Source of the DNA: Agelas oroides
Lineage: Eukaryota > Porifera > Demospongiae > Agelasida > Agelasidae
Assembly: GCA_949130485.1 (NCBI GenBank)
Contig: OX422199.1
Location: 5,574,902-5,638,901 of the forward strand
Direction: 5' to 3'
DNA: 64,000 nucleotides
The notes below the pieces were generated by a model, which ran no database searches, had not been told where the DNA came from, and worked only from the letters and a program-made list of their open reading frames with translations. The position numbers and the translations under genes are program-made. Position 1 is the first letter of the stretch, and the number at the start of each line of letters is the position of its first letter. This document shows, in pieces, positions 44,443-55,607 of the stretch.

Positions 44443-44521
44443 TAGTCTCGTTCCCAGGTCTTCCCCACCTCCAACTGTAGCCTGTAAAACTAATGGCGAC
44501 GAACGCCTGGGGAAGAGGCTA
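44443..44521. mobile_element. Nested foldback, TAGTCTCG/TAGCCTCG hybrid ends
   Basis: The left end is TAGTCTCGTTCCCAGG, the right end CCTGGGGAAGAGGCTA. The arms are inverted but short and no 9-bp duplication is apparent. Confidence 0.55.
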
Positions 44522-45780
44522 TGTAGGACATCCAATGTATGTCGGTGTTTGTGGAGCAATATACCGTGGGTATATGTGTGCTAATCTTGGGTTCATTGTA
44601 CACACTCTGTGTCATTACCGTGAAATGGTAGCTACTGCTGCAGGCAACAAGGGCTCAAAGCATTATATTTGGAGGCGGCTTGAACTGTTGCAAGTTGAGG
44701 ATGAGGGTTCAACATCTTTGTACGAACAAATATATTTCGTTGGTTTCTAGTGTCTCCAAATCTTGGCACTGTCTCCTCAGTCACGGTCTATAGTGCATTG
44801 ATAGTTGCTGAGCACACACAGCTGTGGAATCAGGATTTTCTCAGCTCAGAGGTATGGAGTCAGGGTGGTGCAGACTACACTGTCAGCCCTTTTCCAGAGC
44901 ACAATTATTGGAGTTGTGGTATGGGGTTTTAGAAGCTCTTCTGTAGCTGTTGCTCACGACGGTTACGTATTTCGTCGAGTCACGCAGACCTCTCTGGTTC
45001 GGGTCCTCACAAGCTAATCGCTCTGTCGTTAATACATGCACATGGAGCACTCCCCGTTGGCAGCAGTGTCACGCATCACGTTAGTAATCAGTCTCCGTCT
45101 TGCTAGTCGCGCCTCCCTTTCCTAACCATTTTCAAGTCCCTGTTACGTTGGTTCCCACTATTCAGCCTTTCTGTCTTCATTGTGTCTTGCTAGTCTTGTC
45201 TCTTGAGCAACAGTGGTGGTCAACATACAGTGTAGAAATATTGCATCGCGCACAAATGGGGCAGGATGTATATATACGGAATACGCACGTACCAAACATA
45301 CCTACATACATATAGACAATTTTCCTTTTTCACCACAAGTGTGGGGCTCGCTGCGCTCGCCCCAATAATACATATATGAAATCTCCCAGCTGTACCGTCT
45401 ATGTGGGGCTCGCTCAGGCTCGCCCCAACAATTGCGCATGCGCAGTTCCCCTGGCACAGGGGGCTTGAGAATGCCTGCCTAAAGGACTTAACGACGGAGG
45501 TGGCAGCTCCTGAGCACTGGTTTGCTATTTGAAAATGTTAGATAAGACTCGGACGACGGCATTTTTGCATCACGAACTGAACAAGAAGCTGTGACAGGGT
45601 GGTTTTTGCCTAGGATGACCTTGAGACACCGACTAGGGCATCTCTGCTCTAAACTACACCACTGTATTGTTGCTTCTGTCTTGTCACTTGCATTGTTCTG
45701 TACTCCCCCTCCCTTGCGTGTTTCGACCAAAGAAGAGGCCAATGGAACAGAGACTGTTTCCAGGGTGTTAATGGCGGAGG

Positions 45781-46783
45781 TTAAGGTGGCAGGGAACCCT
45801 GCGTTTTCAAGGTCAACAAACCTGGAATCCAAGCTGATAGAATTCTTTGTCTTTGTAAATGTTTAGCGCACAGTCCGTTTTGGGAGTCTTCATCCGTTCA
45901 CTGTCCGTAAAATTGGGGATTTTCCCCATTTCCTGTCGGCATTGACATCCAATAATCAGTTTATAATTAAGTTAGTTAAGATGTGGCCTGGCGGAACCCC
46001 TCATGTGGTGGTCGGAACTTCGAAGATAAGCTTAGATCGACTTAAAAATAAATAAATTAAAAAAAAAAGTTGTAGTGTCAGTAGCTGTGAGTAGTGTGTA
46101 ATGCCTGCTTGTGAAAGCTAGCTTGTGTCTAGAAGCAGCAGAAAGACCACAGTGTCCAAGACTCTACTCACTGGGTAGGCCCAGGTCTTGCGATCGTATG
46201 CCTAGCCTAGTAGGTGGCCGTGGCCCGGTGCTCCGAGTGCTGGGCTGGGCTTTAACTAGAATGCGCAATATATCGTTGGTACTAACCTGCCGTAGACAAG
46301 CAAGCTGCAGAGGACTTGTGTGTGGAACAGAACCGTGAGTTGTTTAGCGACATAAGGGGGAGAGGTGGGGCTAGTAATGCTTGCTTCCACTCGTGAATGA
46401 GCCCCTCCCGTAGACAAGCTGTGAATTTTTTGAAATGTGCATTCATTTTGGTGCAGTCAAAGTTGTCCATTCCAAGAGTAGTGACAAACATGAGTCTAGC
46501 CTGACTTTGAGAGTAACTCTGAACAAAAGCTGGCACAGATTGATTTGAGATACATTGGTGGTTAGGACGCTACCTAGAGTGAGTGTGTAGATGCGTCCAT
46601 CGAGTGGCAATTTTGGGTTCATGAATATATTAATGAGCTACTAAAACCCTTTTTAAAATTAGGCAAATCAAGACTGCCCTAAAGCAAACCCTAACCCTGA
46701 AACTAGGAGTAACCCTGGTCCTGACTATAACCCAAGTTTATGTTTTCGTTCACCTCTGCCGAAAGACTTCCCCGCCACCTTAA
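45781..46783. mobile_element. TTAA-flanked non-autonomous transposon, copy 2
   Basis: A full-length relative of 2821-3870, with both termini intact: TTAA, GGTGGCAGGGAA ... TTCCCCGCCACC, TTAA. It is inserted within the 4-kb Mutator-like element, so it is younger than that element. Confidence 0.9.
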
Positions 46784-47111
46784 TGCCATTTGTCTGTGGT
46801 GACCATGCTACAGTTTTGCTTCTTCAAGGATCACCTGTCTCCTACCTACCTTTATGTTCTGTGTGTGTTAGCTGTTTTGTTTTCTGTTTGTTGTGATTTT
46901 CTGTATGCTCCAAGCCGGGCGATTGCAGACAAATGAACTTTGAACTTTGAACACGCGTGCCCTTTCGCACTTCTTGTCGAGGTGTCGAAGTTGGCGCCCA
47001 GTTGCAACCGTCTATGTGGGGCTCGCTCAGGCTCGCCCCAATAATACACGCTTCCGTGCATAACCGAAGAGCAAAAACGGGGAAAACCTGGGAACGAGGC
47101 TATCACCAGAC

Positions 47112-49282
47112 CGGAAAATAGAGACTAGGTCAGGCGGGAGACTCGGGGAGAGGCAGAAGTTGCGAGGGTAGAGAAGCTTGGGAAGATGGAGGGGACAGAA
47201 GAGTCGATTGACAAGGAATAGCGGTAGTTGAATAAAAAAATGCCATTGTTAGAAAGGAGTGCATGTAAAGGAAATTTAGTGAAGGGAGAGGTGAAAACAT
47301 GGATGGTGAGAGCTACGTAGAGTGAGTGGGTTTGTATATAGAGGAGGTGAGGAAGTGGAAGCATAGGCGGAAGGGACAGGTTTATGGTGTAAATCAGCAA
47401 ACCCAACCCCCCAAACATCCATTGTACCAGTCTACACAATCATGTAGTCACCAATTATACAGCATAATATTATCACTATGGGTGCAACTATTTACTATAT
47501 CCAACTGACAGAATGAATCATCCAAGGAACAATTGTCTGCTGTTTCCTTGAGCATTCAGTCACAGCAAATTCTAAAGTAGTTTAGTGTAAGAGTTAATTT
47601 AACTCAGTTAGGCTATACATGATTACTAGACCTACTGCAGTTACACTCTAAGTACAACATAATATAAATAATTCCCACATCCGAAGGAAGCAATTTGCGT
47701 GTTATTGGTGAGTGCTTGAGAATAAAACTATCACAAGCATGGGGAAGTGGTGCTGCACCCAGGCCAACTATTCATAGTGACTCCAGAAGGGATTTCCCCA
47801 CTTTGTAAAGGCTTCGGTTCCTGCTAAGTAGAGGCACATTACATCATACTACGTCAACATTGCCACAAGTGCAAGTGGGTACAAACTGGGCCAGAAGAGC
47901 ACGACAAAGGTGTTTTTACATTTTAAGACAGACCAAATATGTACAAACAATAGAGTCCATTTCAAACTCTGGCCCACTGCAAATGTTGTCTATTAGAATG
48001 TGTATTATGCTAAATCATGCATATGCTATAGTCATCCTCTGTTCATGTGCTTATCCCTCTGTCCCTGTTACTGTCCCTGTCCCTGTCTCTCTGTTCCTGT
48101 CCCTTTGTCCCTGTCCCTGTCCCTGTCCCTGTCCCCGTCCCTCTGTCCCTGTCGCTATCCTTTCGTCCCTGTCCCCATCTCTCTGTCCCTGTCAGTCTGT
48201 CCCTGTAAAAATGTTTAGGTTACTTCAACCATACCTCAGTTGCATTCCTTTTGTGTGCATTCCTTAAGCTGTGCCTGCACCAATGTTTCCATCAACAAAG
48301 TATAGCAATCAGCAAAGAGGTTTGGAGGCCTCTAAAGAGAAGGGTGCATCAAGGTAGATCTCATCTCATCATGGCTCTGCTCTACATAAAGGTGCATTTA
48401 ATTGAAGATGCCCTTTGTCTCAGGTACAGATGGTGACCTCCACACCTGCAACCTACCTTTGTCTGTGGAAAGGAGTACACCATTAAGCATTCCCTAAGCT
48501 GTGCCGACGGTGGTTTTCCTGCAATTAGGCACAATGAAATTCTGGACATAACAGCACCACTCCTCATTAAAATATGCCACGGTGTTGGAATCGAACCACT
48601 TCTACAGCCACTAAGGGAATGAACAGCTCAGGCACAGAACAGCCAGCAGAGAGAACAGTGATTGTATCATGGGCCAGCTGGTTCGTGAAGGGAAATCAGT
48701 GCATGTCTGCAGTGGTGAAGGCGCCCAAGGTTGAATCAACGCACGTCATTGAAATGACGGAGGGCCAAGAGATGAACTGTGTGGATGAGATTCTGTTATG
48801 AGGTATTCAATATGCTCAGGATGGCTCCTACACTACTGATCTTACCGAAGATAAGAAGAGAGCTGTGAGGAAGCGTGCCTTATAGACACTGTAGCAGAGA
48901 ACTTATGGAGATGCAACCGACAAAATGTATTCTTTAACGTCTGGGTAGTTTAACCCATATGCACTGTCGTCACAGCTCCACTCTAGCTCAATTCTACAGA
49001 AGAAATGAGCAAGAAAAGAAGCATGCATATGATGAGAGAGTGAGAGAAGTAGAGCACAGGTCCTTCTCACCACCAGCATTTTCAACACCCGGAGGGATGG
49101 TCCCAATTGCAACTGTGGTCTAAAATGGATTTCACCCTCATTGCATAGAAACGTGACCTGTGACCAGCCTTACAGCAGAATTCTGTTCTGGATTCACTGT
49201 AAACTCAGCTTCTCACTACTGCACTTTGTCATTATGTGGATCTGAGGATCAAGGTTTTCATACCACCACCCAGCTGGGTATA
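47112..49282. other. Intergenic with a CCCTGT repeat and dispersed repeat
   Basis: A CTGTCC hexanucleotide array occupies about 48060-48208. GTATGTCTGCAGT-like sequence at 48660-48800 (GCATGTCTGCAGTGGTGAAGG) has a diverged copy at 52407-52590, so it is a dispersed repeat of unknown class. No gene was recognised. Confidence 0.5.
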
Positions 49283-50362
49283 CAGTGGAACCCCTCTATA
49301 ACGGACACCATTGGGAACCAACATTTTGGCCGTTATAGCGAGGTGTCCGTAACTCAGGGGGTTCACTAAGTTCACCCAACTCCATGTGGTGACATCACAA
49401 TTTGTAATGTTTATTCCTTGCGCATTGCGCGTGCGGATCGAAGATGGAACTGGATCCAGACATGTTAATTGGACCCGAAGAAGTTCAGTACAAATCCCTT
49501 GCGAGGTAAACTTTCACTTACAGCTTGCTATAGTTTTACGGGTCATAGTTTTATATTTACAGTAACTCTGTAAACTAAATTCAGCATAATTTCTGGACCT
49601 GAAGAGCTTCAGTACTTTTCTCATGCCTTTTTTGTAGCTTGTGAGTGCAACAGCTAGCTAACATGCTGTGTGACTTACTAGTCTAGTCTTTCACGCTCAG
49701 GTCTAGCTTCACCAGTCTATACTAGTGATCATGAGCCATGTGCAGATTTTTTTTATAGTAGTCTTAAGTTCTAGTTTGCATGTGATGACCTAAATGTTTA
49801 CTACACTCTGAGTACAAGAACAAATTTGTGTGAGCATCTTGGGGTACGGTTTCACTTGACCGCATTATTTAAGATACTAAAAACTTGTCCCTCACCAAGT
49901 CATGCAAAACAGTTGCTGGAAGGCATGCAGCAAAACAAAGCAAAACACCAGAAACAATCACAGAGTCTGTATTGTGTCCAAAGATGTTGTGCAACATTAT
50001 GCTTTCTGCAATCTGATTGGAGCTCTCAAATTCGAGAGTGGCTCCGTCCCAAGTGACAAAAATGTCACTCAGAACGCCAGACCCTCTTTATACACATACG
50101 TGAAGGTTTGGGCACTAGACTACTCCCAAATGAGTTATGCTGTTCCTGGTCTCTGCATCCGAACTGTGTCCTCAATCTCCATCTGAGGCACTTTTGCATG
50201 TTCGCTTACAGTCAAACTGGAAGAACATTTAGCATCTTCTTTAATTACCTTGCTCCTCCCTATCACAAAAGCCTCTCTGCCCCCAGTTTCCATGACAATG
50301 TTCTCGTTTGGGGTACAGTGTGTGTCAAATTGCTCCACAGACGTTTAAACTAGCATAAGCCT

Positions 50363-50732
50363 TAGCCTCATTCCCCGTTTTTACCTTCCATTTGCGTTCA
50401 CAATAATACACGGTAGCGGAAGACCAGCATTCACAATAATACATGGGAGCGGAAGACCAGATCCCGTGTATTATTGTGAACACAAACGGAAGGTAAAAAC
50501 ACTGGTCTTCCGCTCCCATGTATTATTGTGAATGCAAACGGAAGGTAAAAACACTGGTCTTCCGCTCCCGTGTATCATTGTGAACGCAAATGGAAGGTAA
50601 AAACACTGATCTTCCGCTCCCGTGTATTATTGTGAATGCAAACGGAAGGTAAAAACACTGGTCTTCCGCTCCTGTGTATTATTGTGAACGCAAACGGAAG
50701 GTAAAAATGGGGAAGGCCTGGGAACGAGGCTA
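50363..50732. mobile_element. TAGCCTCA element with minisatellite interior, perfect 9-bp duplication
   Basis: The ends are TAGCCTCATTCCCCG and GCCTGGGAACGAGGCTA. The flanks CATAAGCCT at 50354-50362 and 50733-50741 are identical. The interior is about five copies of a 52-bp unit containing GGAAGGTAAAAACACTGGTC and TGTATTATTGTGAACGC. Confidence 0.9.
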
Positions 50733-50964
50733 CATAAGCCTGATGCTAAGAGACTTATCCTGATTTCTATCCAACTTTAATATGCTGCTTGCAGTTTCTG
50801 CTCTGGAAACAGCAAGCAACCAATGATGGGTACATGACTACATCATTTCCGGGCTCCACTAATAAGCTTGCAATAAATCAAGTGAGGATACACTGAGAGT
50901 CTGGGAAGGAGGCTACACGTCATAGCAACCTGAGGAATCCTGTCTAACTGGGACCTTAGTCTTA

Positions 50965-51250
50965 CAAGGGGTAGTCACTTATATGTCCCATGTAGAAGCA
51001 TTTGCGACCGGGATCAAAATTGAATCAAGCGATCAAAGCCCTTTTTGGAGGCTGATCAAGGTGACCTCTGAACTGCTAAAATCAATGGATCAAGAACACA
51101 CGGCTGCAATTTGACCTTTGACCCTTTGAAAATCAAGTGCTCAAGACCCTCAGAAGGGAATGATTAAACAATTAAGCACACTTTTTGCTGATCAAAAACC
51201 TTGATCCCAGTCGCAAACGCTTGAACACACGGCATGTGACTACCCCTTGG
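50965..51250. repeat. Palindromic element with GGGGTAGTCAC ends
   Basis: AAGGGGTAGTCAC and GCATTTGCGACCGGGATCAA on the left return inverted (TTGATCCCAGTCGCAAACGC, GTGACTACCCCTT) on the right. The interior is rich in GATCAA. No clear target duplication. Confidence 0.7.
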
Positions 51251-51839
51251 TCTTAGTAGAAAAGTCTTAGTCTTAGTAGGTAACAGATTAGCTCACAAGC
51301 TAGGGACGAGCATGATCACAGTATTCAATATTAAAATACTGACTGAACCTGTTGGGGGTTTTACACGAGTCCAGTATTAGCTACATAATTTTTTCTTGCT
51401 ATAAAATTAAGTTGCACAATCTCTTTGAATACAATACAGACTACCTGATGTGGTGTTTTGTTGCTGCATGCCCTCCAGCAACTCAAACTCGATTCGAGGA
51501 GTTATTTACCCTTCGCAGAGAGGTGTGGCTTGTGAGACTAATGTGCTACATGTCTGGATCCAGTTCCATGGCGCTCTGCGCGCGCAGTGCGCACATTACA
51601 GTTTATGACGTCACCACATGGAGTTGGGTGAACTTAGTGAACCCCGTAACTCAGGGGCTTCCGGTATATTTCCGGTAGGCGTGGTACTGCGTAATCGGGC
51701 TGTGAGTACGACGTGGCTGCGTTTTCAGAGCTTTCCTTTGCTGTACGCTGGCAGGGAAGGCTAAGCAGAGGCCAGTACTATGAGTAACGGTGCTAATCTA
51801 ATGTCAAGTTGTTAACTACAGCAGCGATGGTGTACAATC

Positions 51840-52045
51840 TTGCGGAAAAGGTCGACAAGTGTCCGCTAAATCGGGGTCGTTAAGTATTGTTTGCGTACAA
51901 TTGGGACCTCGAAAACTGGCCGTTATACGGAATAGAGAGGTGGCCGCGAAACAGGGGGTTCTTAAGTATTATTCTGAATGGCGATGCAGTCGGGACCAAG
52001 GTGAGTGGCCGCCATAGACAGGGTGGCCGCTTATCAGGGGTGGTC
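51840..52045. repeat. Subterminal-type repeats with GGCCG...GTTAAG units
   Basis: Three or more loosely related units such as CTGGCCGTTATACGGAATAG and GGTGGCCGC followed by AGGGGG and GTTAAG occur. They resemble 49310-49370, so they are probably the remains of another copy of the same element. Confidence 0.5.
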
Positions 52046-53680
52046 GTTAAGGAGAAGCCATTGATCCTCACCTGCTTAGAGAGTAGAATCAAGCTTTTGC
52101 ACTAAAGAATAGATTTTTAGAGCTATTTGCTCACCACCACATTTGCCAATTGTAACTTTTATCCTGTTCCTCTTGTTTTATTTTTACCTTGTCCTTTCAT
52201 TGTGCAATTGTAGAGTTTTATATAGCTGCGTTGTCGTCACAAAAAAAATTCGTAAATTTTACCCCATAGGATCAAAATATAATATCTCACAGGCATGAGG
52301 TCACATTCTGTGGCATAACCATGTCACGTTTAATTTGGACAACCCCAAAATTGGTTCCCCCCAGAATGATTTTTTTAAAACCCACCCTGAGAAAATTTGT
52401 TCCACCCTGGGCCAGCTAGTGTATGTCTGCAGTCGTGAAGGCATCAAGGTTGAATCAACATACTTCAGAGTAGTAGGCCTATATAAGATGCTGTTCCCTT
52501 TTGCTGGCAATTGGGTTGCTTCAATGGATAACATTCAGGGCTGGAACGACGGAGGGCTAAACGATAAATGGTGTGAATGAGATTCTGGAATAGGCTTGTC
52601 ACCGAAATTTAGGTCCTGGAAATCTTGGTCCCCCGGACCCAAATTTTCACCAAAAAATGTGGTCTGCCACTTGAAAAATCGGTCCGAATTGAAGGCCTTC
52701 TTTCTCAAACAGGAGAGTATTACACAACTGCAAATCAAGGAGGGGTACGCCCAGGCAACTCTCAGCTAGTATCCTGTGGCCAGATCCTACACAGAAGGAA
52801 GGGTCTGGTCCAGGGGGGGTAGGACAAGCTCTAAGAATCAAGTAAAAAAAATTACATTCTTAGGTAGGCGGAAAATTCACGGGGGATTAAACAAGTAAGC
52901 GCTCGTAGCATCCAAGTTTGTCGGGGGACCAATGGGGATCAATCCTTGGAATACTTTTGTTCTTAGGGTAAAACATCCCTACATTGTTGAAAAGTGGGAA
53001 AAATCCCTGGATATGGGTGAGCCCACCCTCCATGCTGAGAAAACTGCATGTTACCAATTGCAGCAGCAAACCGAAGTGCATGTTTTAGCTTTAGCGACAA
53101 ACCACTCTCAAAAACTGCACAGAATGCTCTCAATAATGGCTGTAGTGCACAGAATCAGACGATTTCACTGACCATTACATCACTATAGTATCAGTATAGG
53201 GGTCCCAATGAAGGTGAAGCAGTTTCAGATCTGTTATACTAAAACTAGTTCATGTGCAGAGCTACTTTCGTCTTAGAGTCGAAGGGTTAATTATTGCCAG
53301 TGGATTTCTCTTGTGCAAAAATGCCTGGACCACTCAAGTTTATAGCTCATCAAGATACTATTAGCTTTTATTTTATGTTGTAATATGTTTTCCCCATAGA
53401 GGAATGACGGATAGTTTAAGGTGACTTTTCACAACAAAATTTAGCAAGTACCAGTGCAATTGCTTACCATTCTTAGAGTATACAATCCCCATACAAAAGC
53501 AAAAATCCTTCAAAGAATTAAGGTCATACGAACAAACTATTGTATAAACATTAACTGTAGTTTACACACAAGGTCACTTTGTTCTTGGATTTCAGCACAC
53601 CTTATTCGAGGTTGTTTGATCCTTGATTTACCTTTCCTTCTTCAATCAACGGTTTTCCAGTCACCCTCAGCATTTGTGTA
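52046..53680. other. Intergenic, no gene recognised
   Basis: Apart from the dispersed repeat copy at 52407-52590, I see nothing supported. Confidence 0.4.
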
Positions 53681-53682
53681 GT

Positions 53683-53930
53683 CTTGACAACTGCACAGTT
53701 TGGTTGTTTTAACCACAGAGGGGTTACCCGTATCAGAGGCTTGTAAAAAAAAAAACAGAGAGGTAGTTTCCTTGTTGTTTCCTACTCTTTTCCTTATTTC
53801 AGGAAAAGGGGAGGAAACAACAAGGAAATTGGTTGTCTTATACAATTAGTCTCTAGTACCTAAGTAAACAGTGCAACCAGATAACCACTCCCCAGTTAAA
53901 ACAACCAATCTGTTTTTACAGTGACAACAG
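53683..53930. mobile_element. Nested palindrome: inverted ends around a 27-bp hairpin
   Basis: The outer arms contain TTGGTTGTTTTAACCACAGA and a diverged complement near 53885-53912. In the centre TTTCCTTGTTGTTTCCTAC and its complement (53767-53828) form a strong hairpin. A related end fragment lies near 41170-41212. Confidence 0.65.
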
Positions 53931-55118
53931 TTCAACACTCAGGTTGGTTAACACTGTAGTTAAGTGTACGTACAGTGAAAAATTGCAAATTCTCATGATT
54001 ATATAGGAAAATTCTGGAGTGTTGCAGCATTCAGAGCATTGTGGGATGGGCACAAGTACTCCCTCCCTGGTACTGCAGGTACCATTGATGGTGGGCTTGA
54101 AAGGTATATATGGTGATCACAGCTAGGCTTGGACACAATGTATGACCAAAAAAAATCTCAAGTTTGACACTTTAGATGGTAGCAATAGTCAGCTGCCACA
54201 ACACCAAGACTGCCAAGGCATTTACAATATGCAATGAAACTTATGGAACAAGATTACCCTTGCAATCATTCACAGGGAAACCCTCGTCTAAGCCACAGCT
54301 AACACTAACGAATGCCCCAGGACAACCAGTGCCAGTGAACATGCATCTGCTTGACATACAGGTTTTTAACCCCGAGTGCAATTCGAGTAGACATCTCACC
54401 AGCATTGAAGCAAAGGGTATAGTTTGATGCTCTTGAGTTCTTAGATCCTGGTTTAGATTTGAGCTTACTGATGCACAGTAAGCATTAGCTCATGTAGAAT
54501 GCAGTGCTATTGAGCTGCGCATATTGGGGTGAGTGGAACACAATATTTACTACAATATGCTCAGCTCAATTAGAGCTCAAGTAGAGGCTGTACTGTTGAT
54601 AATTTGTTACATTTGGCTTACATGTCTGCATGTGTACAGACTGACCTTCCGAAAAATTGAGCTGAGTATGTTATGGTGAATACCGTGTTATACACACTCG
54701 ACTTGCCTCAGTATACAGCTCAACAGTCAGCTCATCAATGCTCATGACTGATTACACTATCGCCATCTGACCACAGGCCACTGTACCAGGTATTTAAATA
54801 AATACAGCCATTAGAAGTTTGGTTAACACCATACTTTTCTGTGCCTCTGTCACAGCCATTAACTTCTAAATTGCTGCTGCATGCCTAGACTATACAGGAA
54901 CAGTGACTAAATGACTTCATTGTAGACGCCATGCATTCTCATTGAACTATAGCTCACTGTGTATCACAGTACCTAAAATATGGGATGGGGTCACACACAA
55001 ACCTTTCTTCTATAAATTAATTGTGTTGCTGTTGTATAAAAGTAAACAAACCAAACAAAAGATCATCACACTTTAGTCAGGGTTCTCCACTGCTGCAGAC
55101 TGAGGTAGGCCCTGGATC
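53931..55118. other. Intergenic, no gene recognised
   Basis: This is the 3' side of the receptor gene that ends at 55119. Nothing else was recognised. Confidence 0.4.
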
Positions 55119-55607
55119 TCACTGTACACTCGGCGGGTGCTGCAGCTGGTTGTGAGGGTGAAGGAAGGGGGAGGGATGATGGTTGGTGGTGGTGGGGGGG
55201 AAGGATGGGAGAGGGGGAAGAGATGATGGTGGTGGTGGTGGGGGTGAGGATGGGAGAGGGGGAAGAGATGATGGTGGTGGTGGTGGTGGTGGGGGTGAGG
55301 ATGGGAGAGGGGAAAGAGATGATGGTGGTGGTGGTGGGGGTGAGGATGGGAGAGGGGGAAGAGATGATGGTGGTGGTGGTGGGGGTGAGGATGGGAGAGG
55401 GGGAAGAGATGATGGTGGTGGTGGTGGGGGTGAGGATGGGAGAGGGGGAAGAGATGATGATGGTGGTGGTGGTGGGGGTGAGGTTGGGGGAGGGGAGAGG
55501 GATGATGGTGGTGGTGGAGGTAACGATGAGGGAGGAGTGGAGGGTGCAGAAGATCTTGCAGATGTGGAGATGGGTATGGGAGCTGAGTCCTTCTCTAGCA
55601 CTGCATA
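55119..55607 (-). CDS. Last exon: YAVL motif and proline-rich repeat tail
   Basis: The acceptor GTTTTCACAG is followed in phase 0 by YAVLEKDSAPIPISTSARSS, then by six or seven copies of a 15-residue unit (PPPPPPSSLPPLPSS and variants), ending in HPPSVQ and TGA. Polyproline runs of this type bind SH3, WW or EVH1 domains. Confidence 0.65.
   Translation of the reverse strand, partial: YAVLEKDSAPIPISTSARSSAPSTPPSSLPPPPPSSLSPPPTSPPPPPPSSSLPPLPSSPPPPPPSSLPPLPSSPPPPPPSSLPPLPSSPPPPPPSSLSPLPSSPPPPPPPPSSLPPLPSSPPPPPPSSLPPLPSFPPTTTNHHPSPFLHPHNQLQHPPSVQ

Larger units (their letters stand above)
43101..47102. mobile_element. 4-kb composite Mutator-like element with perfect 9-bp duplication
   Basis: The left terminus TAGCCTCGTTCCCAGG continues through TTTTCCCCGTTTTTTG and is inverted at the right end (GGAACGAGGCTA at 47091-47102). 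The flanks TCACCAGAC at 43092-43100 and 47103-47111 are identical. It contains two small family members (43950-44025, 44443-44521), a 1-kb TTAA element (45781-46783), a hairpin and internal duplications. I see no transposase. Subterminal TTGTCGAGGTGTCGAAGTTG occurs near both ends in direct orientation. Confidence 0.88.
49283..51645. mobile_element. Inverted-duplicate structure with mariner/pogo-like left end
   Basis: A TA-flanked CAGTGGAACCCCTCTATAAC terminus starts at 49283. A block at 49358-49465 (GGTTCACTAAGTTCACCCAA to GGATCCAGACATGT) returns inverted at 51548-51645. The left copy holds a possible first exon, MELDPDMLIGPEEVQYKSLA plus Arg at 49444-49505, ending at a GTAAAC donor; in the right copy this frame stops after seven codons. 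The interior contains two nested palindromic elements. Superfamily is tentative. Confidence 0.5.

Noticed and set aside
48560-48625. GGTTCGATTCC-like tRNA B box on the minus strand
   Set aside because: The T-arm stem pairs poorly and no acceptor or anticodon arm can be formed; at most it is a SINE relic.
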